64,000 nucleotides of DNA, from assembly GCF_000283155.1 (NCBI RefSeq), contig NW_004454216.1, forward strand, positions 1,351,559 to 1,415,558, read 5' to 3'. This document shows positions 11,849-22,105 of the stretch, piece by piece. Position numbers and translations under genes: made by a program. The DNA comes from Ceratotherium simum simum (taxonomy: Eukaryota; Chordata; Mammalia; Perissodactyla; Rhinocerotidae). Under the pieces are notes generated by a model. That model worked only from the letters and a program-made list of their open reading frames with translations, had not been told where the DNA came from and made no database searches. The first letter of the stretch is position 1, and every line of letters begins with the position of its first letter.

Positions 11849-11922
11849 TAGAAATGCATTATATACAATGCTACTGGTTATGGTATAGAAATGCATTATA
11901 TAGCATGCTGCTGGTTGCAGTA
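11849..11922. repeat. 37-bp tandem duplication
   Basis: Two adjacent 37-base units, 11849-11885 and 11886-11922. Both start TAGAAATGCATTATATA and differ at about six positions (for example ..CAATGCTACTGG.. against ..GCATGCTGCTGG..). An old local duplication, not a known element. Confidence 0.9.
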
Positions 11923-11999
11923 TAGTGGATTGAGGCAGCTATTTGCTACAGGCTAATTTCGGGGGACAGCTACACATTCATGGGGTCACTGTAGACTAG

Positions 12000-12370
12000 A
12001 GACTGGATCTAACACTAAATCTAAACATGTCACTCTCCTGATTAAAATACTCCAATGGTTTCCCATTGATCTTAGAGTGAAGTCTAAAATCTATGACATG
12101 GCTTACAAAATCCTGCCGGATCTAGCCCTTGCTTACCACTCCACCCTTAACTCATGCTAATATACCCTAGCCATACTGGCCGCCTTTTACTTCTTCCGGT
12201 ACCCCAAGCTCCTCCTCACCTCGGCTTCTTTGCAGATACTGGCTCTTCAACAGGGATACTTGTTCTCCATTTGTTTAAGGGGCTAACTCCCACGTATCTT
12301 TCAGGCCCCAAATTAGCCTTCTGTAGTCTTCCCTAACTCCCAGAAGAGGTCAGATCCCCTTATTACACTT
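12000..12370 (+). repeat. L2 LINE 3' region, sense
   Basis: 'CATGTCACTCTCCTGATTAA', 'CTCCAATGGTTTCCCATTG', 'GACATGGCTTACAAAATCCT', 'CCATACTGGCCGCCTTTTAC', 'TTTCAGGCCCCAAATTAGC' and 'CTTCCCTAACTCCCAGAAG' occur in the order of the L2 C-terminal/3'UTR consensus. The 60-codon plus frame here is L2 residue. Confidence 0.85.
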
Positions 12371-14584
12371 TTTTTGTTGTTGTTCTAATCAAGGATAATG
12401 AAACCAGGTGATTATAAATTAATGATGAGCAATAATTTATAAAGAGCAAAGACATTTCCCAAATTCAGAAACAAATTGTTTCCAAAATCTCATTTGTACA
12501 TAGATTTTTTTTTTTAAGTGTGGAGTATGTTTTTCAATCAGACTTGGAGTCCCAGGCTAATTCAAAAAGATTGATCAAGCCAAAAATATGCTCAAATGTG
12601 GTGCTCTCAGTACTATTTCAACTACATTTAGCCACAGTTTATAATATTATTTACATAGGAAAAGACGTTCTGAATTCTACATAAAGATACCAAGAATACA
12701 CTTATCCTTGACACCCTTGACACTCTTCCTCCCATGACAGAGATGGTAGAGGGGCATAGGGAAGAAGAGGTGGGAAGAGGGGGACTGCTATGAGCAGTCA
12801 CCTGGGGCTAGGTTGATGCTTCTAGATAAACATACATTTAATTTCCCACCTCTCTACCACACCTCTCATGTGACCTGCAGTAGAAGAACAAACAGCAGGG
12901 GTATCCCATATGGGAAGATTGGTATGTGAAACAGGGTTGTGAGTACTATTGAGAAAATATTCCAAAGGTACCAGTTGTTTGTAAATCAGATGTTCTTACA
13001 CCAGGGGGTGCTTGTCCTCATGTCTATTAGATGGGACACACTCTTCCCAAAATAATAATTAGAAGATTTTTCTTAAGCGTGAAGCCAGAGAGAAAGTATT
13101 TGAATAATTTATGCAAAAGCCAAAAGATTTATACCTGCTCTGTCCAGAGAATACCTTGCTAGTGGCTGGAAATCTTGTGTCTATCTGCCAGACACACAGT
13201 GACTTTTTTCCGTGGATGCTGTGAGCTAAAGACAATTTTTTTACTTTCCTTTTCTTCCTTTTTAATATTCCCTATTAGTCCAGAAAGTGCTTCGGTCATT
13301 ACAGCCTTACCTCTCAATCTAATTTCCAAGGTTAGAGCTTATCCTTCATCATCATATTTTAGATTGGCTTCCTGATGAGATGTTAAAAAAGCAGACATCT
13401 TAATCCCACCAGTAACACTTTATAAATCATATTTAAAGTAGGTCTCCTCTGTGAAATTTTTTTGCAAATAATGCTGTCTACTATGTGTCTATTCCTGTGC
13501 CTCACTCCTAAATTTGAAACTATGGTTTATGTTGGGAGTGTTTTGACATTTATCCTCTTTCTATATTTCTCTTGTCTCATTTTCCACGCTCATTGCTTCA
13601 AGTCTATCTTAAAACTGCATGTGAATCTAGACAAGGGAAGAGGCTGGTGGTTTTGTGTGTTGGGAGAGTGAACAGAATACATTTTTATAGATGAGGACCT
13701 TAGAGACAACAATCTGGTTGACAAAGGAACAAGGGGACTTCTCTTAAAGTTGTGATAGTGAAGTGAGCACACTTTTTTCTAGGCTCCTGTGTTTATTTGA
13801 GAGGAGCTTCAGAGTGGATGTGGCCCTTTTGATTGATTTTTTTGTTTCACCACTTTTGATAGTACTGATATGGATAAAGAAAAGATTCTTTCTTTACCAT
13901 GAGGAACATCAGCAGTCCTAGTAAATTAATAAATGGCAATTGACGTTGGTCTTAGTCTCAGGGAGAGAAGAAAAGAGTGAGAGGAGTATGGTAAAATGGA
14001 GAGTGCCCCATCTACAAGAAGCAGCTCCTACTTGGTTCAAGTGGATTTTTGCCATTTAAGAATGTGGGCACTGTGTTACCAGTCTTTTCAATTTTTCAAA
14101 AGCCAGAAATTCAGACTTTTGTGTGAGCTCTCCCAATTTTTTTCAGTGTTGGCTCAAACTAATGCTTTTTTGTGACTCTACAAAGACAGTATGGCATCTT
14201 TTTTTCGGGAGACATTGACATCCGTTCTATCTCGACTGACTCATTTGGTGGGAACAAGAAGTCCACATGCCAATGCAAATAAAGAAGGGGGAAGAGGTTC
14301 AGGAAGAGGAGAGGTGTGGGGAAGACATTCTGCAATGTATAAAGAGAATGAGTATTGGTGCTTTATTTTTTTACTAAAATATATATATTCCAACAAACTG
14401 AGTTCTTGAGATGTCAAAAACATGTATAATAGTGAGAAACTTACAATTTTAAAAAGAAGTGCTATAACCTTTAAAACAGGAGATGAAGAAGGAATATTGG
14501 GATATAGAACTGTGATAAGTCTAGTAAGATCTGTTCTTATAAAGAATTGATGTTGGTTAGTAACAAAAATACAGAGAAAAGCCC
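12371..14584. other. Unassigned DNA, no gene
   Basis: No family recognised. Small frames on both strands are scattered and unsupported. The segment 14190-14420 holds two mutually antisense 60-72 codon frames, typical of chance. Confidence 0.4.
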
Positions 14585-14765
14585 TCTATGATGAACAACA
14601 AAATTCAAGATTCTGGTTACCTGAGATGCAATCTGGGAGGGGTACCAAAGGGCTTTAATTGTATCTCTGGTGTTTTATTTCTTAAGCTGGGTAGAATGTG
14701 AATGTTCACTATAAATTTTTATATGTCTGCCCTATTTCATAATAAGCGCATTTTACAAGAATAAA
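14585..14765 (+). repeat. L1M 3'UTR end, sense
   Basis: 'GGGAGGGGTACCAAAGGGCT', then 'GTTTTATTTCTTAAGCTGGG' and 'TTTATATGTCTGCCCTATTT' followed by CATAATAA, is the terminal 3'UTR pattern of old mammalian L1 elements. It may extend further 5'. Confidence 0.7.
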
Positions 14766-15151
14766 TGTTAGGCCTTTGTCAGACCTGTGAATGGTTTTTC
14801 TGCCAAACAATTATATTTTCTTTTCAAGGGCAAGAAGACAAAAGTCTCTTAGACTTTTCTTCCCTCGCGAAAAATCTCTTAGCCTATGACAGATGACAGG
14901 AGTCTGTGAGCTGAAAAGCACACCTCAGTTTGGCAGGAACATTGAGGGGTTACCAGAAATGTGCTAACTGATAGCACAGCCATGACTCCAGCAATTGGAC
15001 CCTCGATTTCTGTTTGCTCTCTGAACCCAGCCAGAGACGTTTATAGAATGACAGTGCTCAGGAGTCTGCTGTGATTTTTAGAAGGAAATAATTAAGAGAG
15101 GCTAGTAATTCCTGAGTAATAACCAGGAACCACACTGGGCATCTGAATTGC

Positions 15152-15175
15152 CATCATCATCACCATCATCATAAC
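15152..15175. repeat. (CAT)n microsatellite
   Basis: Interrupted CATCATCATCACCATCATCA tract at the left edge of a MIR. Confidence 0.85.
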
Positions 15176-15405
15176 AATTAACATTCACATAACATTTAAC
15201 AGTATACAAAAAGATCTCACATAGATTATCTTATCTCAGCCTAGCAAAAACCCTGGAAGGAACAAAGGAAAAGTAGTATTATATTCATGGAGAAAACTGA
15301 GTATCAGAGTGATTTTCAATCACAAAGGTCAATGAGGTATTAAGTGTCAGAGCTCTGACCTTAAACCCAGGTTTTCTGATTCTAAACATTTATTCTTTCT
15401 TAACA
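15176..15405 (-). repeat. MIR SINE, antisense
   Basis: 'ATTATCTTATCTCAGCCTAG', 'GAGAAAACTGAGTATCAGAG', a 'TCACAAAGGTCAATGAGGTA' core and 'CTTAAACCCAGGTTTTCTGA' follow the antisense MIR order. Confidence 0.75.
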
Positions 15406-15419
15406 TGCTCTGGGTCAGC

Positions 15420-15829
15420 TCAATGGTTGAGCTTGCCCAACTTCTAATACTGAGAGGCATTTGATGAGTGAGTTCCAAATTTTCCAACCCTCAAAAAATT
15501 AAGAATCAAACATTTCTAATCCCCATAATAGGTTGATAGGGATCTATAAAGCCATGACTTGATCAAAACTCTTTCTGGACAATTTCAGTCAGTGACTTAT
15601 CTTCCCTAATCCCATAGTTTGCGTCCACCTACCTGGCTTGGACCATGGGTTTGGCCATGCCCCAGACTTCATGACCAATCCTGTTCACAGTCATAGGTAA
15701 TTTAAAAAAAAACCCTCACATGTGAGAATAATATCTCAGCATTCTAATATTATCTGTCTAACTGCTAGTCCCATCTAATATAGTACCTATGTTTTTGTAA
15801 CTATAAGACATTTTTTTTACAAACTGTTC
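15420..15829. other. Unassigned DNA, no gene
   Basis: Nothing recognised apart from A- and T-rich runs. Confidence 0.4.
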
Positions 15830-16090
15830 ATTTTCATGTTTTAATTTTATATCCCAGCAACATACTTAATTATTTTCTTATTTGTAGTGTTTTTTTGTCA
15901 TTTGATTCTCATGGGTTTTCCAGTCATACAATGATATCATCTGTAAATAGTCATAATTTTGACCTCATTCTTTCCAGTTTTTATACCTCTGTTTTTTTTC
16001 TCTCATGCAATTGAATTGAGCAATACCTCCAGTGAAATGTTAACTAGTAGTGGTGACAGTGGGCAATCTTGTTATGTTCCTGACTAGCAG
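15830..16090 (-). repeat. L1 ORF2 fragment, antisense (older copy)
   Basis: 'CAATGATATCATCTGTAAAT' through 'AGTAGTGGTGACAGTGGGCA' and 'CTTGTTATGTTCCTGACTAG' is antisense ORF2. The same ORF2 segment occurs again at about 17960-18130 in the neighbouring L1, so this is an independent insertion. Confidence 0.8.
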
Positions 16091-16204
16091 GGGTTCCTCA
16101 GTGAATACTCAGGAAGATGCTGCTGCTGTGGTGATATCCATCCTAGCAGCTTGAGGAGGTACATACCTGCTTCTCCTTGCTGAGGGAGAGAATGTATGTG
16201 TGTT

Positions 16205-19040
16205 TTTCCAGCTTTCTGAGATATTATTGACATATAATATATGTAAGTTTAAGGTGTACACCATGATGATTTGATACACAAATCCATTGTGAAACAGTTA
16301 CCACAGTAAGCTTAGTTAACATCTCTATCCTCTCACATTATTATAATTTTGTGTGTGTGTGTGTAGTGAGAACATTTAAGATATACTCTTTTAACAACTT
16401 TCAAGCATGTAATACAGTACTGTGAATTATAATCACCATGCTGTACAGTAGATCCCCAGAACTTCTTCATCCTATACCTGAAAGTTTGTACGCTTTGACC
16501 AACATCTCCCTAATTCCCCTCTCCCCAGTCCATGACAAGCACCATTCTACTTTCTATTTCTATGAGTCTGGCATTTTTAAATTCCACATATAAATGAGAA
16601 CGTACAGTATTTGTCTTTCTCTGTCAGACTTATTTCACTTAGTATAATGCCCTCAAGGTCCCTCCATGTAGTCTCAAATGGCAGGATTTCTTTCTTTCTC
16701 CAGACTGAATAATATTCCATTGTATATATATATACCACAACTTCTTTATCCATTGATCCATCAGTGCACACTTAGGTTGTTTCCATACCTTGGCTGTTGT
16801 GAATAATCCTGCAAGGAACATTGGAGTGCAGATATCTCTTCAAGATAGTGATTTCAATTTCTTCAGAGATGCACCCAGAAGTGGGATTGCTGGATTATAT
16901 AGTAGTTCTGTTGTGGTTTTGATTTGCATTTTCCTGATTATCAGTGACATTGAGCACCTTCTCATGTACCTGAAGGCCATGTGTATGTCTTTTTTGGTTG
17001 CCTTTTCATTTTGCTGATTTTTTCTTTTGCCGAACAAAAGCTTTTTAGTTTGATGTAGTCCTACTTGTTTATTTTTGCTTTTGTTGCTTGTACTTTTGGT
17101 GTCACATCCAAAAAATTGTTGCCAAGACCAAAGTTAAGGAACTTTTCCCCTATGTTTTTTCCTAGTAGTTTTAAAGTCTGGGGTTTTACACTAAGTCTTT
17201 AATTCATTTTGAGTTAATTTTTGTGAGTAGTATAAAATAGAGGTCCAATTTCATTCTTTTGCATGTGAATATCCATTTCTACAAATAGAAAATATCCAAC
17301 ACCATTTATTGAAGAGACTATCCTTTCTCTTCCCCACTGAGTATTCTTGGCTCCTTCGTCAAATATTAGTTGACTGTATATGCGTGGTTTTATTTCTGGT
17401 CTCTCCATTCTGTTCCATTGGTCTATGTGTCTGTTTTTGTGCCAGTACCATACTATTTTGATTACTATAGCTTTGTAATAAAGTTTAAAATCAGGACTTG
17501 TGATGCCTCCAGGTTTGCTCTTCTTTCTCAGGATTGCTTCGGCTATTTGGGGACTTTTGTGGTTTCATATGAATTTTAGGATTATTTTTTCTATTTCTGT
17601 GAAAAATGCCATTGGAATTTTGATGGGGAATGCATTGAATCTGTAGATCGCTTTGTGTAGAATGAACATTTTAACAATATTAATTCCAATTCATGAACAC
17701 AGGATGTCTTTCCATTTATTTGTGTCTTCTTCAATTTCTTTCATCATATCTTATAATTTTCAGCATACAGATCTTTAATCTCCTTGGTTAAACTTATTTC
17801 TGAGTATTTTATTATTCTTCATGCTACTGTAAATGAGATTTTTTATTTCTTTTTCAGATAGTTCATTGTTAGTGTATAGAAACACAACTGATTTTTGTAT
17901 GTTGATTTTGTATCCTGTAACTTTATTGGTTCTAACAGTTTTTTGGTGGACTGTATAGGATTTTCTGTATATAAGATCACATCATCTGCAGTTAGAGACA
18001 ATTTTACTTCTTGCTTTCAAAATTGGATCCTTTTTTTCTCTTTTTCTTGCCTAATTGCTCTGGCTAGGACTTCCACTACTATTTGAATATGAGTGGTGAG
18101 AGTGGGCCCTTGTCTTATTCCTGATCTTAGCAGGAAAGCTTTCAACCTTTTACTATTGAGTATGGTATTAGCTGAGGGTTTTCAGAAGGTTTTAGAGGGT
18201 TTTTAGAATAGAAGGTATATTCCTTCTATATCCAGCTTGTTGAGAGTTTTTATTATGAAAGAATGTTGAATTTTGTCAAATGCTTTTTCTGCATCTATTG
18301 AGATAATCTTATGATTTTTATCTTTCATTCTATTAATGTGGTATACCGTATTTATTAATTTGTGTATGTTGAACCATCCTTGTATCCCAAAGATAAAATC
18401 CACTTGATCATGGTGTATGATCTTTTTTTTTTTTTTGGTGTGGAAAATTGGCCCTGAGCTAACATCTGTTGCCAATCCTCCTCTTTTTAGTTGAGGAAGA
18501 TTGTTGCTGAGCTAACATCCATGCCAATTTTTCCTCTATTTTTTGTATGTGGGACACCGCCACAGCATGGCTTGATGAGCGGTGTGTAGGTCCACACCCG
18601 GGATCTGAACCTGGGAACCTCAGGCTGCTAAAGTGGAGCGTGCGAACTTAACCACTATGCCACCAGGCCAGCCCCTAGTGTATGATCTTTTAATGTGTTG
18701 TTGAATTTGGTTTCCTAGCATTTTTTTAAAAGAATTTTTGCATCTATATTCATCAGGAATATTGGCCTGTAGTTTTCTTTTCTTGTAGTGTCCTTATCTG
18801 GCTTTGGTATCAGGGTAATGATGGCCTCGTAAAATGAGTTTGAGAGTATTTCCTCCTCTTCAATTTTTCGGAAGAGTTGGAGAAGGATTGGTGTTAATTC
18901 TTTAAATGTGTTGTAGAATTCACCAGTGAAATCCTCTGGTTCTGAGCTTTTCTTCATTGGGAGATTTTTGATTACTGAATCAACCTCCTTATTTGTTATT
19001 GGTCTGCTGAAATTTTCTATTTCTTCATGATTCAGTATAA
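16205..19040 (-). mobile_element. L1 LINE, 5'-truncated, antisense (3'UTR to ORF2 RT)
   Basis: A primate-independent mammalian L1M-type element of about 2.6 kb after removing the nested ERE. From the left: 3'UTR ('attgacatataatatatgta', a GT run near 16350), 'TATTCCATTGTATATATATA', 'CCAGAAGTGGGATTGCTGGA', then ORF2 in reverse. Minus-strand frames keep RT motifs: [12 protein letters not shown] (frame 18203-18475) and [11 protein letters not shown] with ENYRPI (frame 18715-19059). Frameshifts and stops throughout make it dead. It is 5'-truncated at about 19040 within the RT region. Confidence 0.93.
18427..18677 (-). repeat. ERE SINE, antisense, inserted in L1
   Basis: On the plus strand: a T-run tail, two copies of the antisense 'gagctaacatctgttgcc' module, 'TGTATGTGGGACACCGCC', an antisense B box GGATCTGAACC (18601-18611), and a closing 'CACCAGGCCAGCCCC' head. 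The 14-base target-site duplication GTGTATGATCTTTT at 18413-18426 and 18678-18691 is perfect. Both sides continue the same L1 ORF2 sequence, so the L1 predates the ERE. Confidence 0.95.
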
Positions 19041-19309
19041 GACACTTTTTAAAAGTCACACAGGCTTTTTCTTAAGTAACTGACAACAGCATTTCTTAAC
19101 TAAATGATGTACTCATTTTTCCCATCTTCACAATTCAACTCATAAATTGAATACCAAATGCACATAAGTCTTGTATCCCAGACTCTATTAGGCCAACTAA
19201 TGAGAAGAAGGTATGCATTGGAATCTGGTGTGAGTTTTAAATATGTTTCAATATGTTTTCTACTGTTTTCTCTCTATGTATTGGTCAAGGTTTTTGAATG
19301 TTTCTGAAA
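19041..19309. other. Unassigned DNA, no gene
   Basis: Flank of the L1; nothing recognised. Confidence 0.4.
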
Positions 19310-19690
19310 ATCTGACTAATGAAGGCTTAAACAAATAGGGGCTTATTTTTCTCATATTGCTAATAGCCTAGAAACAAGGGCTAATCTTTGTTGAACTAAT
19401 GTTCATCTGCTCAACAATGCCAAAGTGCTTATTGCCTCATAGTAGCATCTGCATTCAAAGTAGGAAAAATAGGAAGGAAGAACAGTGCCAGCAGCATTTG
19501 TCTCTTTTTATCAGGAAAGAAAATTTTTCCCAGAAACTCCTTCCGCAGATTTCATCTTAGGTCTCACTGTCTATAACTGGATGACATGGCTACCCTGAGC
19601 TGCAAGACAGACTAGGAAAGGAAAGTAGTCATAATTGGCTTACCAATCATGTTGTATCATATGGGGCTGGGCATAAACAAAGTCAGGCAA
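19310..19690. repeat. Old LTR-like repeat, family unassigned
   Basis: 'GGGGCTTATTTTTCTCATAT' followed by 'TGGCTTACCAATCATGTTGT' and 'GGGGCTGGGC' resembles antisense old LTR sequence. Too diverged to name. Confidence 0.35.
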
Positions 19691-19996
19691 GGAAGAAACA
19701 GGAATGGATTTAAAGCAGACAACTAATGGTGTTTGCCTTAAAAATCCAATCTGAAATCATGTTTTCTGCATTCCTTTAGCAAACAGGTGAGGTAGAGATC
19801 TAATAATTTCTAATGAGTAAAAGAAATGTAGAACCATAATAAATTATGAATACCACTTTCTCCTTACCCTCTCTTATTCATGGCATAACTAATTTTGGTG
19901 AAAATCAATTGTATAACTTCTATTAGTTGAGGGAGATGCATGAAATACGAAAATCTTAGGCTTTCTATTCACACAGAGAATATTCTAGTATGTGAT

Positions 19997-20032
19997 CTCT
20001 CTCTCTCTCTTTCTCTCTCTCTCCCTCTCTGA
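19997..20032. repeat. (CT)n microsatellite
   Basis: Interrupted TCTCTCTCTCTCTCTTTCTC tract ending in CTCCCTCTCT. Confidence 0.95.
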
Positions 20033-20679
20033 AAATTCATTCCTACTGCCATTTCCAGGATTATTTCTATAGGCCAGCACACCCTAATTAAGAGAGAGCC
20101 TGATGATCACTTAACACAAAAAAAAAATCTTGGCCAAAGATAGAGATCCAGTTTATCCAAGAAGTACAAATTGCTTTACATTAATGCTATAGAGAAGACA
20201 AATTTCTTTTTCTTGGTGATATTTTTCTCATAAGTAGATGACTATTACTTTGTGGTCTTATAACAAAGTGCTTCAACCATTATCGGACATGTCAACTGCC
20301 ACTTTGAACAGGTTTGAAATGCCTGGAGCTCTAAAAACTGATAGGAAAAATTAGAGCTTATTTCAGCTTTTCAAAAGCTGCTTGACATTCCAGGTGACAT
20401 ATATCCTTATCATGGTTTTCTCTTCTAAGTAAAATCCAAAAGCAGACCAGCTAGAGTGCTTAAGTGAGGCACTTTGTATTAACTTCTTGTCCCCAACATG
20501 CTGATTTGGTCTTTTAAGTTGTTTTTGCATGGATGTAAGAATTTTCCAGTTTTTCGTCATTTCCTCTCTGTTCCATGGAGGCATTAAATGTACTTTTCCT
20601 AATTTAATCTTATATGTTTAACCTCTGAAAACTCAAATTTGAATTTTCTAAGCTTCATTATAAAGCCCCTTAGTTTAAC
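20033..20679. other. Unassigned DNA, no gene
   Basis: Nothing recognised. The 73-codon minus frame at 20363-20584 has no familiar domain. Confidence 0.4.
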
Positions 20680-20825
20680 ATTCAACAGATATTTTTGGTT
20701 GTTCATGCATTGTGTACAGACACCGTAATAAGAACTGAAGATACGATAGTGATAAGTTAATAGTCCGTGCCCTTACTGAACTTACAATAGAGTGAAGAAG
20801 ATAGATATTGTCAATCAAAGAACGT
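20680..20825 (-). repeat. L2 LINE 3' end, antisense
   Basis: 'AACATTCAACAGATATTTTT', 'ACTGAAGATACGATAGTGAT', 'CTTACTGAACTTACAATAGA' reproduce the antisense L2 tail. Confidence 0.75.
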
Positions 20826-20879
20826 TTCCCAGGGAAATTTAAAACTAAGCTAAGACCTTGTGTTGCTTAAGGAGACTAA

Positions 20880-21180
20880 TGCCAGCTGCTGAAACAAACC
20901 CCAATTTCTCAGCAACTTAATACACTGATGATTTACTTTTTGCTCACGTTATAGTCAAATGAAAGTCTCAGGCACCTTCACTTTAGATCTCTGTCCTCCT
21001 CAAAGTCCTCTGAATACTTTCTAGTCAGATGGTGGGTGGAGAAATAGAGCAAAGGTTACTTGTGGCAGGGTTTATGGACCAGGTCTGACAGTCGTACATC
21101 ACTTCCACCACCTTTTTTTTTAACTTACACAGTCACACCTAACTGCAAGGGAGCCTAGGAAATGTAGTCCCACCAGGTGC
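20880..21180. repeat. Old LTR-like repeat, family unassigned
   Basis: The right end 'CACACCTAACTGCAAGGGAG' with 'CCTAGGAAATGTAGTCCC', and the left 'TTTACTTTTTGCTCACGTTA', match a common antisense mammalian LTR pattern whose name I cannot fix. Confidence 0.45.
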
Positions 21181-21584
21181 CAAGGATGAAGAGGGAAAGA
21201 TGGATACTAGTGAGCACAAGTAGTGTGTACCCCAAACCTGAAGGGCGAGTAGCAATTAGCCATGAAAGTTGAACAGGGGAGAGGACTGGGAGAGAGGTAA
21301 TGAAGAATGTGACAGGCAGAGAGAACATAAAGTAGAAGACCCAGAGGTGAGAGACCATGGCAGATGGGAGCTGAAAGTTGTCCACTGGGGTTGAAATAGG
21401 GAATTCAAATTGGTAAAGTGAATGACATGAATATCTTTGTAGACCATTTTAAGGAATATGGGCTTTAGCCCAAGAAAAGTGGGAATCCATTAAAGGTTTT
21501 AACCAGGAAAGTGAGACGATTAGGTTAAATATTTAGAAAGACCGTAATTCCTGTAGTATGGAAAAGAAATTGGAAGAAATGAGG

Positions 21585-21941
21585 GAGAGGGCTGGCCCCG
21601 TGGCTTAGCTGTTAAGTGCGCACGCTCCACTACTGGCGGCCCAGGTTCAGATCCGGGCGCTCACCGCCGCACCACTTCGCCCATGCTGAGGCCGCGTCCC
21701 ACATACAGCAACTAGAAGGATGTGCAACTATGACATACAACTATCTACTGGGGCTTTGGGGGAAAAAAAGNNNNNNNNNNNNNNNNNNNNNNNNNNNNNN
21801 NNNNNNNNNNNNNNNNNNNNNNNNNNNNNNNNNNNNNNNNNNNNNNNNNNNNNNNNNNNNNNNNNNNNNNTCCTCAGCAAAAAGAGGAGGATTAGCATGG
21901 ATGTTAGCTCAGGGCTGATCATCCTCACAAAAAAAGAAAAA
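21585..21941 (+). repeat. ERE SINE (long composite type) with assembly gap
   Basis: Head GGGCTGGCCCCG, A box TGGCTTAGCTGT (21601-21612), B box GGTTCAGATCC (21644-21654), 'agcaactagaaggatgtgc', 'ctactggggctttggggg' and an A run reach the gap. After the gap comes 'TCCTCAGCAAAAAGAGGAGG' and a ttagctcagggctgatc module with an A-rich tail. The duplication AAGAAATGAGG is perfect at 21574-21584 and 21942-21952. Both flanks therefore belong to one insertion. Confidence 0.93.
21771..21870. other. Assembly gap, 100 N
   Basis: Exactly 100 unknown bases, the usual placeholder for a gap of unknown length. It lies inside the ERE, just after its internal A-tract. Reading frames drawn across it are meaningless. 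Confidence 0.99.
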
Positions 21942-22105
21942 AAGAAATGAGGTAAAGCTGTTTCAATAATCTAGGTGATGGGCCCTAAACTAGAATAATG
22001 TCACTAAAAGGCCTGGAAAAAAATGTGGATTGATTTAGGAGATATTTAAAAGGCAGAATTGAAGTAATATGGTTTCTGATTAGATGTGGATTGCATGTAG
22101 CATCA

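Larger units (their letters stand above)
21235..22105 (-). repeat. L2 LINE, antisense, interrupted by ERE
   Basis: Left part: 'CCATTTTAAGGAATATGGGC', 'GGGAATCCATTAAAGGTTTT', 'CCAGGAAAGTGAGACGATTA', 'AGAAAGACCGTAATTC'. Right part after the ERE: 'TTCAATAATCTAGGTGATGG', 'CTAAACTAGAATAATGTCAC', 'TTTAGGAGATATTTAAAAGG'. The two halves are contiguous in L2, so the ERE inserted into an existing L2. Confidence 0.8.

Noticed and set aside
18203..19059. Reverse transcriptase gene
   Set aside because: L1 ORF2 fragments broken by stops, frameshifts and an inserted ERE; the element is 5'-truncated and dead.
21616..21950. Frames running through the gap region
   Set aside because: They consist of ERE SINE sequence and unknown bases.
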